The notes beneath the pieces are model-generated. The model was not told the DNA's origin. It saw only the letters and a list, made by a program, of their open reading frames with translations, and did no database searches. Below, in pieces: positions 1-8,353 of a stretch of 64,000 nt of DNA (within the stretch, counting starts at the first letter, position 1; each line of letters starts with the position of its first letter). The position numbers and the translations under genes were made by a program. The stretch lies in the NCBI RefSeq assembly GCF_900105625.1, contig NZ_FNSD01000001.1:4588001-4652000 (forward strand), written 5' to 3'. This DNA is from Terriglobus roseus (GTDB taxonomy: Bacteria; Acidobacteriota; Terriglobia; Terriglobales; Acidobacteriaceae).

Positions 1-231
1 GAGGAGAAAATAGGCACGAAAAAGCTTCTTTTTGAACGGTAAGTACTGCATCCAGGTGTTCTTGGGCTTCGCCTCCAACAGGTAGGACGAAAGGCGCTCT
101 GGAATACTTAGCGTGGTCAGCAGGTCCGCTTCGGGGAAAAGTCGATGAATGCTCTCCGTGACACGCTCCGCCCCACCCATTTGCGCAAAGTTGTCATGGA
201 CGATTGCGACTCGGATCAAGGTCTCCCCCAT
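1..231 (-). CDS. Glycosyltransferase family 4, N-terminal fragment (runs off left edge)
   Basis: Reading from 231 leftward gives 77 uninterrupted codons that reach the window edge, so only the N-terminal part of the gene is present. The beginning, RVAIVHDNFAQMGGAERV, is the first beta strand and glycine loop of a GT-B fold glycosyltransferase (GT4), where the Gly-Gly-Ala/Gly-Glu loop contacts the nucleotide sugar. The later LPFKKKLFRAYFLL resembles the conserved segment that follows in this family. The start is the ATG at 231; a TTG four codons in is an alternative. The catalytic E-x7-E region lies outside the window. It is most likely a sugar transferase of the exopolysaccharide locus to its right, separated from it by the plus-strand glycosidase gene. 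Substrate and linkage cannot be read from the sequence. Confidence 0.8.
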   Translation of the reverse strand, partial: MGETLIRVAIVHDNFAQMGGAERVTESIHRLFPEADLLTTLSIPERLSSYLLEAKPKNTWMQYLPFKKKLFRAYFLL

Positions 232-607
232 ACACGCCCATCCTGGCCGCTAGGCTGATTTGACGCCGCACGCCTGGGCCCTTCGGAGCAAGCCTCGACA
301 AGTAGAAGAGTGTGACGTTGTGAATGCGTATGAATGTCTGGCCCTCGCGGCGAGTGGATCTTCAATAGCGCTTTTGCCTGATCGGGCACGCTTCTTTTGT
401 AGCGTGCAATTACCTGACCGTTCGGAAATGTAACAGAAGACGTAGTTGGAAAGTGGCATAAAATGCCCACATTTGGGCAAATAAAGGGAGTTCCATGCCT
501 ATAATCACTCACAGACGCCGAATACTTTCCAACGAACTCGATGGAAGGTTGCCTGAGTTACTGAACGTTCATTTTCTGATTATCAAAATAAGATTTAAGG
601 AGCCAAA
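232..607. promoter_or_regulatory. Divergent intergenic region with nested inverted repeats
   Basis: These 376 bases separate the leftward GT4 gene from the rightward glycosidase gene and hold no convincing gene. Three inverted repeats are visible. GCACGCT/AGCGTGC lies at 386-392 and 401-407, TGCCCA/TGGGCA at 464-469 and 474-479, and a perfect 10-bp pair GTTGGAAAGT/ACTTTCCAAC at 445-454 and 524-533 encloses the second one. A perfect -10-like TATAAT lies at 500-505 on the plus strand without a good -35. AAGGAG at 597-602 is the ribosome binding site for the gene at 608. The repeats could be operators or leader-RNA stems. Confidence 0.5.
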
Positions 608-1864
608 TTGCGCAATCTTTTGCGGACCTGCATTCTTGCCCTCGTTTCAACTGTTCCTCTTGTAGCGCAAACAGCTCTACCAGCCGACTCAATCGCTGAT
701 GCAGTCGGTGTGAACATTCACCTTGATTTCGGCAATACCGGTTACGGGATGTACCCGGACATGACAACGTCACTGCTCAAGAAATCGGGTATACGTTACT
801 ACCGCACCGGCATCACAGCCTGGAATCAGGCCGCGGTGAACAGCATCTTCAAGAACCTCGGAACTGCTGGAATTCGTGGCCTCTATGTCATCAAATCCTC
901 CGACCTCACCCCCCAGCTTCCAGGGCTCCTCACGGCAACCGGGAATGTCGCGGGCATCGAGTACCAGAACGAGCCGGACAACGATAATAACCCCTCGTGG
1001 ATTTCGCAGACTCGCACGTTCGGCCCCCAGCTTTTCACGAGCATGCACAACTTGATGCCGTCAGTTCCAGTGATCGGGCCGGCACTTGTGTATGACACCT
1101 CCGCGAGCGCCCTCGGTGTTGTTCCAATGGACAACAATAACCTACACAGCTACATGTATAACTACCCGCCGGATATCGACTATCCGCCAGCTTCCACGCC
1201 CAGCATGAATGCCGGTGCGGGACCATGCACGCGGAACGCTGCCAGTGAGTGGGTATGTTTCCCGGGGCTGAAGTACGCCATGGCAACAGCATCCGTCGAT
1301 GCGCCGGGGAAGCCATTCTGGATCACGGAAACCGGCTACACGACCTCTGGTGATAGCTCGTCTGTGCCCGTGCAGTATCAGGCGGCATACTTCACGCGGC
1401 AGGTTCTGTGGGCGGTGCAGAACGGCGTTTCCAAAGTCTTCTTCTATGAATTGCTGGACGAAAGCGTGAGCGGAACCTACGGCATCGTGACCGCAGCAAT
1501 GCAGCCAAAGCCGGGCTTCACTGCGCTTTCCAGTGTGATCAATCTCATGGCGGACAAGAACGCGAACTTCTCGCCCAGCAGCCTCAACTATCTGGTGTCA
1601 GGTGGTGATCGCTTCATTCAGCACGGCTTGTACGAGAAGAGTGACGGAACGTTCTATCTGGTTCTGTGGCAGTCCGCTGCCATGTGGGATGGCTCGAAGG
1701 ACATCACTCCGGCGGCGGAATCAGTCAGCGTTTCCGTACCTGGTAAGCAGATCTCTGCTTCGTACACGATGCAAGCGTCGGGCGAGTTTAAGGTTTCAAC
1801 GATGACTGGTAGTTCGGCGAATCTGTCGATCGGCGTCTACCCGGTTTTCTTGAAGATCAATTAA
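608..1864 (+). CDS. Secreted clan GH-A-like glycoside hydrolase (paralogue 1)
   Basis: This 418-residue protein has a signal peptide (about residues 1-20, cleaved near VAQ-TA) and a single (beta/alpha)8-type catalytic region. Two signatures of retaining clan GH-A enzymes can be seen: EYQNEPD with Glu122 as the probable acid/base, and WITETGYT with Glu241 as the probable nucleophile. VGVNIHLDFGNTGY near residues 33-46 is the first barrel strand shared with the two paralogues in this window. Family assignment (GH39/GH5-like) is an inference; no substrate can be named. The start is TTG at 608, six bases after an AAGGAG ribosome binding site; no better ATG precedes the signal peptide. It lies at the left border of the exopolysaccharide operon, transcribed toward it, which suggests cutting or trimming of the locus's own polymer. 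Confidence 0.75.
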   Translation: MRNLLRTCILALVSTVPLVAQTALPADSIADAVGVNIHLDFGNTGYGMYPDMTTSLLKKSGIRYYRTGITAWNQAAVNSIFKNLGTAGIRGLYVIKSSDLTPQLPGLLTATGNVAGIEYQNEPDNDNNPSWISQTRTFGPQLFTSMHNLMPSVPVIGPALVYDTSASALGVVPMDNNNLHSYMYNYPPDIDYPPASTPSMNAGAGPCTRNAASEWVCFPGLKYAMATASVDAPGKPFWITETGYTTSGDSSSVPVQYQAAYFTRQVLWAVQNGVSKVFFYELLDESVSGTYGIVTAAMQPKPGFTALSSVINLMADKNANFSPSSLNYLVSGGDRFIQHGLYEKSDGTFYLVLWQSAAMWDGSKDITPAAESVSVSVPGKQISASYTMQASGEFKVSTMTGSSANLSIGVYPVFLKIN

Positions 1865-1912
1865 CCCATCGAGTCGCCACCGGACACATGTTCGGTGGCG
1901 ACTCTACGCAAC

Positions 1913-3076
1913 TTATCTCGGCTTAGCGTCAAGTACCTCGCGGTAGATCGACTCCAAGGTGTCGATGACTGCGTCCCAAGAGTAAGTCTCGAGCGCGATC
2001 CGTCGATTGCTTGCTCCCATCCTTTCGCATAATTCGGATGAGGAGAGGAGCTTATCCAGTGCCGAGGCAAGTTCATCTGCACGTCCGGCGGTGAAGCGGA
2101 GTGCGCCTCCCTGATCCAGGAGAACCCCAAGACCGCCAACGGTCGTGCCTATTACAGGCTTCCCGCACGACATAGCTTCCAAGACCGTCATGCCAAATGG
2201 CTCGCTCGATGATGGAAGGCAATAAATAGTGCTGGCGTTGATCAACTCGGGAACGTCTTCTCTCGCGATATTGCCAAGAAAGTGGATGCGGTCACGTACC
2301 GTGCTGGAAGCGGCACGTGCGTATACTTCTGCCTCATCAGGCCCTTTTCCCGCGATGTGCAGCACGGCCGCAGGAAACTTATCCGCAACTCGTTCAAAAG
2401 CTTCGATGAGTAGAGGAGCGCCTTTGCGGCGAACCAGATTCGCGAGATAGAGAATTACCGGCTGGGATGGAGCGAGCTCCGGCATTGGCCGAAAGGTCTT
2501 CGCATCGATACCGTAAGGAAGTATCCGAACCTTGGCCTTTGTGGCTTCGTCCTTCGGTAGGAGGATGTGGCTGGCGATGTTCGGGATCATCACGCGAGCC
2601 GCGCTTTCCACTTGTCGGTGGAGGACCCAAAGCTTTAGAGCCGTACCAATAGAGCGCGGCAGCTCCGCGGTGCCGGGTGCAGGTAGAGGACCGAGCAGAA
2701 TCGGCAGTCCTGCCCCAGGTAAGAACAGGCTCATGCCTGGCACCACGGGGTTCAGTTGGTGCACAAGCCGTATAGGGAATTTCTTCATCAACCTCGAAAG
2801 CAGGGATCGGACGCGCACAGCGTATTCCAGCCTGGACAGCGAGGATGGATTGTCACGCGACGGCTTTGCGAAGGTGTGAATCGGGTAGAGGTGTACGTTG
2901 GGCGGCAGTTCATGTTGCAAGCTCATCAACGGAACTGCGACGTGAAGTTCATATCCCCGCTGCGCGAGACGATAGACATACTGGAATGCCAGCAGGCCAT
3001 CCCCATGCGGCTCGCAGTCCGTCATGAAGTGCGATGGATGCGAGATGAAGATGTGAATCGGTTCCTGCATGCTCAA
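1913..3076 (-). CDS. Glycosyltransferase family 4
   Basis: This 387-residue GT-B fold glycosyltransferase has an N-terminal acceptor domain beginning IHIFISHPSHFMTD and a C-terminal nucleotide-sugar domain. The latter carries VILYLANLVRRKGAPLLIEA and the GT4 catalytic/phosphate motif SSEPFGMTVLEAMSCGKPVI, the E-x7-E equivalent. It should act in the cytoplasm, adding one sugar to the lipid-linked repeat unit. The start is TTG at 3076, seven bases after AAGGAG and overlapping the stop of the upstream GT4 gene by four bases; the ATG at 3070 is an alternative. It is the last gene of the leftward exopolysaccharide operon, 48 bp from the end of the convergent glycosidase gene. Donor and linkage are unknown. 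Confidence 0.88.
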   Translation of the reverse strand: MSMQEPIHIFISHPSHFMTDCEPHGDGLLAFQYVYRLAQRGYELHVAVPLMSLQHELPPNVHLYPIHTFAKPSRDNPSSLSRLEYAVRVRSLLSRLMKKFPIRLVHQLNPVVPGMSLFLPGAGLPILLGPLPAPGTAELPRSIGTALKLWVLHRQVESAARVMIPNIASHILLPKDEATKAKVRILPYGIDAKTFRPMPELAPSQPVILYLANLVRRKGAPLLIEAFERVADKFPAAVLHIAGKGPDEAEVYARAASSTVRDRIHFLGNIAREDVPELINASTIYCLPSSSEPFGMTVLEAMSCGKPVIGTTVGGLGVLLDQGGALRFTAGRADELASALDKLLSSSELCERMGASNRRIALETYSWDAVIDTLESIYREVLDAKPR

Positions 3077-4230
3077 TCCGCAACTCCTTGCACGTCGCGC
3101 TGATGTGTGGCGGCTGCAGCGTCCGCCGGGAGAGAAGTCTCCGATTCATTTCTCTGAGCCTTCAAAGGTGTCGCATGGAGAAGCTCGTTATAGATTTGCT
3201 CCGTTTGATCTGCCATGACTTTGCACGTGAACTTCTCGCAGCCTTTGCGTGCGGCCACACGCATCGTCCCGCGTAGTGCTTCATCGCCCGCTACTTTCAG
3301 CAATGCCTGCGCCAAGGCCTCAACATTCTCGGGTGGTACCAGCAGGCCTGCCGAACCGTGGTCCAGAGCTTCCGGGATCCCATCAACGTCCGTGGCGATG
3401 ATGGCGCAGCCGGCGTGGCGCGCTTCCAACAGGACGAGTCCAAGGGACTCTCTGCGCGACGCGAGTACGAAGACATCGCACCCCAGCATGTATTTTTGCG
3501 GCTCGCTGGTCCATCCTTCAAAATGGATACGCGCGCTGTACGGCGAACGGCTTACGAGGTCTTCGAAGAGTGTCCGCTCAGGTCCATCTCCCACTAGGTA
3601 AAGGTGAGCCTTGTCGTACTGCGCTGCTACGCGCTCAAACGCTGGCACCAGTTCCTGGATACCCTTTCGGTAGTTCATGCCGGCCACCGTCACGAGGGAT
3701 AGTCCCTCGAGCGGTTCGGGAGTGATGTCCTCTAACTTCGGGAGACGAGGGGTACCGAGAGGCCCATTCAAAATGACGCGGAACTTCTCTTTTGGAATGC
3801 CCGTCTTCGTCATGGTGTCCATGACCGACTGACTCACTGCAATGACGCGATCTGCCAGCCGCATCAAATTCGATTCGCGATCATGGACATTGTGAAGGTG
3901 TGAGACCAGGGGGATTCTCGGGAATCGTGAGCAGAGCCATGCAAGAAGTAACCCGGTCCGCATGTGAGCGTGGATCACGTCGGGCTTATCGCGCCGCAGG
4001 ATCTGCATAAGGCGAAACGTCGCCTTTGCGAGATTGGGAATGCTTCGGGATTGATCAACAGGCACCCAACGCACACCGTGCTGTTGCACGAGGGGGACGA
4101 AGTCTCCGAAGCCGGAGACGACGGTGACGTCATGCCCCGAGTCGCTCTGCTCGCACGCAAGATCCACCGCAACATTGACGATGCCATTGCCGCGGTTTGT
4201 CAGGTCGTTCAGGATATGCAGAATACGCAT
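3073..4230 (-). CDS. Glycosyltransferase family 4
   Basis: This 385-residue GT4 enzyme starts MRILHILNDLTNRGNGIVNV, the usual first strand and glycine-rich loop. The C-terminal domain has VTVAGMNYRKGIQELVPAF and the catalytic motif SRRESLGLVLLEARHAGCAI followed by DVDGIPEALD. It most resembles GT4 proteins of capsule and exopolysaccharide loci. The short hydrophilic tail after about residue 360 is not conserved in the fold. It overlaps the next gene by four bases (stop/start coupling) and sits 58 bp after the flippase gene, so it belongs to the same transcript. It probably adds an inner or branch sugar of the repeat unit; the sugar itself cannot be predicted. Confidence 0.88.
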   Translation of the reverse strand: MRILHILNDLTNRGNGIVNVAVDLACEQSDSGHDVTVVSGFGDFVPLVQQHGVRWVPVDQSRSIPNLAKATFRLMQILRRDKPDVIHAHMRTGLLLAWLCSRFPRIPLVSHLHNVHDRESNLMRLADRVIAVSQSVMDTMTKTGIPKEKFRVILNGPLGTPRLPKLEDITPEPLEGLSLVTVAGMNYRKGIQELVPAFERVAAQYDKAHLYLVGDGPERTLFEDLVSRSPYSARIHFEGWTSEPQKYMLGCDVFVLASRRESLGLVLLEARHAGCAIIATDVDGIPEALDHGSAGLLVPPENVEALAQALLKVAGDEALRGTMRVAARKGCEKFTCKVMADQTEQIYNELLHATPLKAQRNESETSLPADAAAATHQRDVQGVAD

Positions 4231-4288
4231 CGCAATTCTTTCTCTGAGGTCGTGAGCACAAGCGAGATATTGCTACCGCTTTGCTTCG

Positions 4289-5659
4289 TTACACCGTTGC
4301 AGGTCTTATCTTGTTCCGTACCGATACAAATAGATTACGAAACTCATCCATCTTCGGGATCAGACTGGGCGTTGGAAGATGCATGTAGAAGCGGAAGCTC
4401 AACAGGGTAAGCGTGATGCGGATAAGTGCGGCAATGAGCAGCGCGCAACTCGCACCGATAATACCGAATGGTGGAATCAAGACCATCAGCAACGGAATGC
4501 TGATCAGCAAGCCGCTTGTCTGAAGGATAGTTACGAGCCCTGGCTTCCCGAGTGCCATATACGCCTGGGTCAGAACCAACGTCGCACCGGACAGGATCGC
4601 TTCCACGATGAGAATGTCCAGGATGACCGTGGCGTAGCCGTAGTCCTTGCCATACAACAATGGCAGGAAGATCGGGCCAAGGATCGCGACGAAGATGCCT
4701 GCAACAATGGAGACGGCGGTACTGAGCCGTACCGCTTTGCCGACCAGTGCAAGCATCTCGGTCAGTTCGAGGTTGACCGCTCGGGGGAACAGAATGCTGG
4801 CAACGGATGCCTGCATCACGTTCAATGTTCGCGACAGACTCAGCGCGACGACATAGATACCCATGGCAGACGGGTTTAACATGCGTACGACGAGCGCCTG
4901 ATCTGCATAAAGCGACAGAGTGCCGCAAAGGTCGACGCCATAGGAGCGAATTCCGAAGCTCAGCAGGAGTCTTGATGAGTGTAGGAAGTCCTTGGCTGGC
5001 CCACCCAGATCGACCCACACCCGGCGAAACAGGAAGATGACCGTTGGGATGCCGCCTGCGACATAGGCGAGCGCTGCGGTCGCGGGAGTCAGCGAATGGG
5101 CAGCATAAAACGCTGCCAGAACGAAGACGGAAACGAGTGGCGTGAGTGCGAAGGAGACACTCGATGCGAAGAAATCCCCATTGCTCTCGCAAAGGCCGCG
5201 CAACATGGCAATGAGCAGCACGACTGTTCCGTTGATCATGAACAGCTGCGCCAGATGCACGATGTGCGGAGAATACTGGGTGAGCCAGAAGGGCATGCAC
5301 ACGACGCCGAAGATAGTTGAGATCAGGCCCAACATCAGTGTCAGGTAGAGTGACGCTCGGATGAGGTCAGTGCGCGCGGCCAGTCCCTCCCGAAGCCGAT
5401 AGATGAGTGCGCTGGGCAGGCCGAGCGTCATCAGATTTGGAAGGAAGTTTGGCCATACCGCAATGGCTGCGAGTTCACCGCGACCACCGGGATGGAGAAC
5501 GCGGGCGGTAAGGATGCCAGTGAGAGCGTTGATCAAAATGAAGATTGCGCGGGCGCCGGTAGATTGCAAAACCGCAACGAGGCCGCCGGCCTTATACGAC
5601 GCAATGGCAGCTTCGGCTTCCTGCGGTGTTACGACATCGGGTTCTGCGGTTTCAGACAT
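4289..5659 (-). CDS. Polysaccharide flippase (Wzx-like, MOP superfamily)
   Basis: This 456-residue polytopic membrane protein has a run of roughly 12-14 hydrophobic segments. It starts with a cytoplasmic stretch (to about residue 30), then GARAIFILINALTGILTARV, a typical first helix of Wzx/RfbX-type flippases of the MOP superfamily. The positively charged loop LHPGGRGELAAIAVWP after helix 1 is also typical. The expected role is to flip the undecaprenyl-diphosphate-linked repeat unit across the inner membrane. Its neighbours fit: glycosyltransferases on one side, the polymerase-like and acyltransferase genes on the other. The start is ATG at 5659. With the Wzz-like, Wza-like and Wzy-like genes it makes this a Wzx/Wzy-dependent locus; no ABC exporter gene is present. 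Confidence 0.88.
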   Translation of the reverse strand: MSETAEPDVVTPQEAEAAIASYKAGGLVAVLQSTGARAIFILINALTGILTARVLHPGGRGELAAIAVWPNFLPNLMTLGLPSALIYRLREGLAARTDLIRASLYLTLMLGLISTIFGVVCMPFWLTQYSPHIVHLAQLFMINGTVVLLIAMLRGLCESNGDFFASSVSFALTPLVSVFVLAAFYAAHSLTPATAALAYVAGGIPTVIFLFRRVWVDLGGPAKDFLHSSRLLLSFGIRSYGVDLCGTLSLYADQALVVRMLNPSAMGIYVVALSLSRTLNVMQASVASILFPRAVNLELTEMLALVGKAVRLSTAVSIVAGIFVAILGPIFLPLLYGKDYGYATVILDILIVEAILSGATLVLTQAYMALGKPGLVTILQTSGLLISIPLLMVLIPPFGIIGASCALLIAALIRITLTLLSFRFYMHLPTPSLIPKMDEFRNLFVSVRNKIRPATV

Positions 5660-5724
5660 TCTGACTCCAGAAGATTGTGGGAAGAGCGGTGAGTGTTGAG
5701 GACAAAATCAGTCGAGCAGTCAAC

Positions 5725-6960
5725 TCAGGAAGCCTGGTTGTTCGCGGGTCTGCGTGACAGTAGCGTTTCCGAAACAACGCCTTTCGCTGCAGGGCGCTCC
5801 GAGCTACGTCCGAGCCTCTGCGCCATCCGATGAAACGGCCTCTCGAACAGAATGTAGAAGAGATAGGCGATGGGAAGAGTGGCCACGGCAAACAGTAAGG
5901 CGACCAGAAAATTCGTCTGCTGATGATGAAAGTGCATGAGCCATAACGCTGAACAGAGTTTAAAGAATGGGTAGTGGATCAGGTAGAGCGAGTAAGAGAT
6001 AGTCCCAAGCAGGGCGAATCCCTTAGCCACATTCGGCGCCAGGTATTCGAGCAGGTGCGCCTTGCGGAGCCCAGCGCGAAGCATCAGAAACCAAAATGCT
6101 CCCCAAAGCAGCTCTTGATATTCGATCGGCCAGTTTGTAGCTGTGCTGCTCACGGCCACGACTCCAGAAAAAACTGCGAGGAACAGTTCTGTCTTCAAAA
6201 ACGTGTTTGTTGTTCCGCGACGTATTTCTTCCGCGAGCCAAGCGCCCCCGCACCAGATGACCCAGTACATCAGAGAGTTTCCGACTTGCCCGATGGTCTG
6301 GAAGCGATCGCGTAGCATCGGTGTCGCAAGGATGACGGCCAGCGCTGAGAACGAAGTGATGCAGACGACGGTGTATGAGACCTTCCATCCGCGCCACTGC
6401 AATAACGCCCAGAAAATTGGATAAAGAAGATAAAGTTCCAGTTCAATCGGCAAAGACCAAAGCGCTGGATCGCCCTTCATCTGATAGGGATCTGCGCCGT
6501 AGTTCTGAACCATGAAAATGGTCTGCAAGACCTTGGATGGAGCGCTTCTGGGCATACGCACCAGGTGAAAGCAAACGTACTCCACCACGAGCGCGATGAG
6601 CACCGCCATCAAGTAAGGCGGGTAAATTCGGAAGAAGCGACGTACGGAATACGAACGCAGCGTGAGGTCTCTTCCTCCGGCTGCATAGGGATAGTGAATA
6701 CAAAAACCGCTGATAAGGAAGAACAGCATGACGCCAGACCGAAAGAAGGGAACCGGTGCGGAGAGATACGCAGTCCAATGATCGAACCGACTGTACAGCG
6801 CGGGAGATGCTGCGATCCGCTTGAACCCGATCCACATGTCCACGCGGCAGTGATACACAACGACAGCAAAGGCCGCGAGACCTCGCAGGATGTCAATCCA
6901 GAAAAAGTGATTCTGTGCTTCCGTGCGCGGAGACTCAGACGGTGGAGGGAGATGTGTCAA
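5725..6960 (-). CDS. Acyltransferase 3 family membrane protein (polysaccharide O-acyltransferase)
   Basis: This multi-spanning acyltransferase of the OafA/ExoZ type (Acyl_transf_3) is about 411 residues. The signature beginning WIDILRGLAAFAVVVYHC holds the conserved Arg and His, and FFLISGFCIHYPYA is the second conserved helix. Such proteins transfer acetyl or other acyl groups to sugars at the membrane. The chosen start is TTG at 6960, which follows AAGGAAGG on the minus strand by a normal distance and overlaps the preceding gene by only 26 bp. A longer frame reaches ATG at 7080, but its extra 40 residues are Cys/Ser-rich and unlike the family. It probably decorates a sugar of the exopolysaccharide; together with the gene at 8350-9609 it implies two acylation events. 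Confidence 0.85.
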   Translation of the reverse strand: MTHLPPPSESPRTEAQNHFFWIDILRGLAAFAVVVYHCRVDMWIGFKRIAASPALYSRFDHWTAYLSAPVPFFRSGVMLFFLISGFCIHYPYAAGGRDLTLRSYSVRRFFRIYPPYLMAVLIALVVEYVCFHLVRMPRSAPSKVLQTIFMVQNYGADPYQMKGDPALWSLPIELELYLLYPIFWALLQWRGWKVSYTVVCITSFSALAVILATPMLRDRFQTIGQVGNSLMYWVIWCGGAWLAEEIRRGTTNTFLKTELFLAVFSGVVAVSSTATNWPIEYQELLWGAFWFLMLRAGLRKAHLLEYLAPNVAKGFALLGTISYSLYLIHYPFFKLCSALWLMHFHHQQTNFLVALLFAVATLPIAYLFYILFERPFHRMAQRLGRSSERPAAKGVVSETLLSRRPANNQAS

Positions 6961-8353
6961 GGCGAAATCCTTCCTTGGCGACAACCTTGTTGTCCAGGCT
7001 TTGATCGATACGATCGTCTTTGGGCAACTTCTCATGCACAGCCCATGCTGCGAACATCCAGAAGAAGAAACCGGGTACACCGAGATTCGAGCTACCCAGT
7101 GGTATTTGAGAGAGGAAGGCTAGCGAGATGATGGCAGGCAGCGTCAGGATGGCGCCGCCCCCCTGTCGTTGAAGCATGCGGATCAGGAGCCATCCAAGAG
7201 ATCCGAAGTAGAGGAAGCCGCCGACTAGACCAAGCGTCAGGAAGCCTTCCGCGATTCCGTCGTCATGCAGGCTGAAGCTGCCGTCATTCGAAATGAGATC
7301 GACGCCCACACCCAAGCCATATCCCTGGGGATGCTCGCTCACCATCTTCATGGCGCTTGACGCACCACGTGTACGGTCGTTGCCGCTGGCATCATCGCTG
7401 GGGTGCGTGAACGACGAGATGCGATCGTTGACGACTTCGGCGGCCGGACCAACGGCGAGCGCGGAACCAAAGAGCATGGCGAAAAGCAAAGGGACGGCAA
7501 TGGTGCTTGTGACACGCTTCGGTGCGATGGTTGCCAACAATATGAGACCGAAGACGGTAGCCATCCAGCCGGATCGTCCCAGCGTCAGCAGCAGTGCAAG
7601 CGCACCCGCACTGAAGACGACCGGTGACAGTTTGTGCCTCGAATCAGCAACGATGAGTAGGCCGGCCGCAGTCACGAGCGCGAACGCGCCAGCTGAATTC
7701 ATGGTACTGAAAACTCGAAGACCGTAGGGCTCCGGCGTCCCCATGCTTGTTACGTCTGCTACACCACCGAGTTGCTCCAGCCAAAACACATCCCACGTGG
7801 GCGCCACTACGTACTGGTAGAGACCGTAAACGCCCATGATGAGGATGGCCCAAAAAAAGGAGCGTCGAATCGACCTGATCACCATGGCCTGCATGTCAGG
7901 AGCGGCAGTGGTGAACCACCAGGCGAATGCTACCGGTGTGCCCCACTGTAGCAATGCGCCCACAACGGTTGTGATGGACTGCTGGGTGATGCCGATGATA
8001 GCGCCGTAGCAGATTGCCATTGCTGCGATGACAAACGCGGCTGTTGACTTCAGAGGGGCGGAAAGAATTTGCTTGAAGTCCAGTACTGGTGCGACGAATG
8101 CCATGAGGTACGGAACGATCAGGACGAGGCTGGGCTCTTTCCAGCCTGCCTGGTAGTCCATCACACGACGAAGAAACGCGCACAGGAACCAGGACCACAG
8201 CAGCGCGTCCATATATAGGTCAGGCCGCTTCCGTAGTAACAGTCCTCCAATGAGGATGGCTCCGATTGGGAAGAGCACGCGCGCGACCCCGCCCGCTCCC
8301 AGGAGAAGCAGGGCTGCGATCACGACAACGAATGTGATTAAGAGAGCTTTCAC
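6935..8353 (-). CDS. O-antigen ligase/polymerase-like membrane protein (Wzy-type)
   Basis: This 472-residue membrane protein has about 10-12 hydrophobic segments and one long periplasmic loop (roughly residues 300-375, rich in Asp/Ser/Gly). This is the layout of Wzy_C/O-antigen ligase proteins, in which the long loop carries the catalytic residues. LTLGRSGWMATVFGL just before the loop matches the conserved region of that family. The likely role is polymerising repeat units at the periplasmic face, since no other polymerase is present. The start is GTG at 8353, overlapping the stop of the preceding acyltransferase gene in a GTGA arrangement. Ligase activity onto a lipid anchor is possible, because the family does not separate the two by sequence alone. 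Confidence 0.78.
   Translation of the reverse strand: MKALLITFVVVIAALLLLGAGGVARVLFPIGAILIGGLLLRKRPDLYMDALLWSWFLCAFLRRVMDYQAGWKEPSLVLIVPYLMAFVAPVLDFKQILSAPLKSTAAFVIAAMAICYGAIIGITQQSITTVVGALLQWGTPVAFAWWFTTAAPDMQAMVIRSIRRSFFWAILIMGVYGLYQYVVAPTWDVFWLEQLGGVADVTSMGTPEPYGLRVFSTMNSAGAFALVTAAGLLIVADSRHKLSPVVFSAGALALLLTLGRSGWMATVFGLILLATIAPKRVTSTIAVPLLFAMLFGSALAVGPAAEVVNDRISSFTHPSDDASGNDRTRGASSAMKMVSEHPQGYGLGVGVDLISNDGSFSLHDDGIAEGFLTLGLVGGFLYFGSLGWLLIRMLQRQGGGAILTLPAIISLAFLSQIPLGSSNLGVPGFFFWMFAAWAVHEKLPKDDRIDQSLDNKVVAKEGFRLDTSPSTV

Noticed and set aside
216-512. 98-codon minus-strand frame in the left intergenic region
   Set aside because: It overlaps the start of the GT4 gene in another frame and has no family-like sequence; the region looks regulatory.
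4344-5300. 318-codon minus-strand open frame in the flippase gene
   Set aside because: Same strand but a shifted frame inside the Wzx-like gene; Arg/His/Ala composition and no membrane helices.
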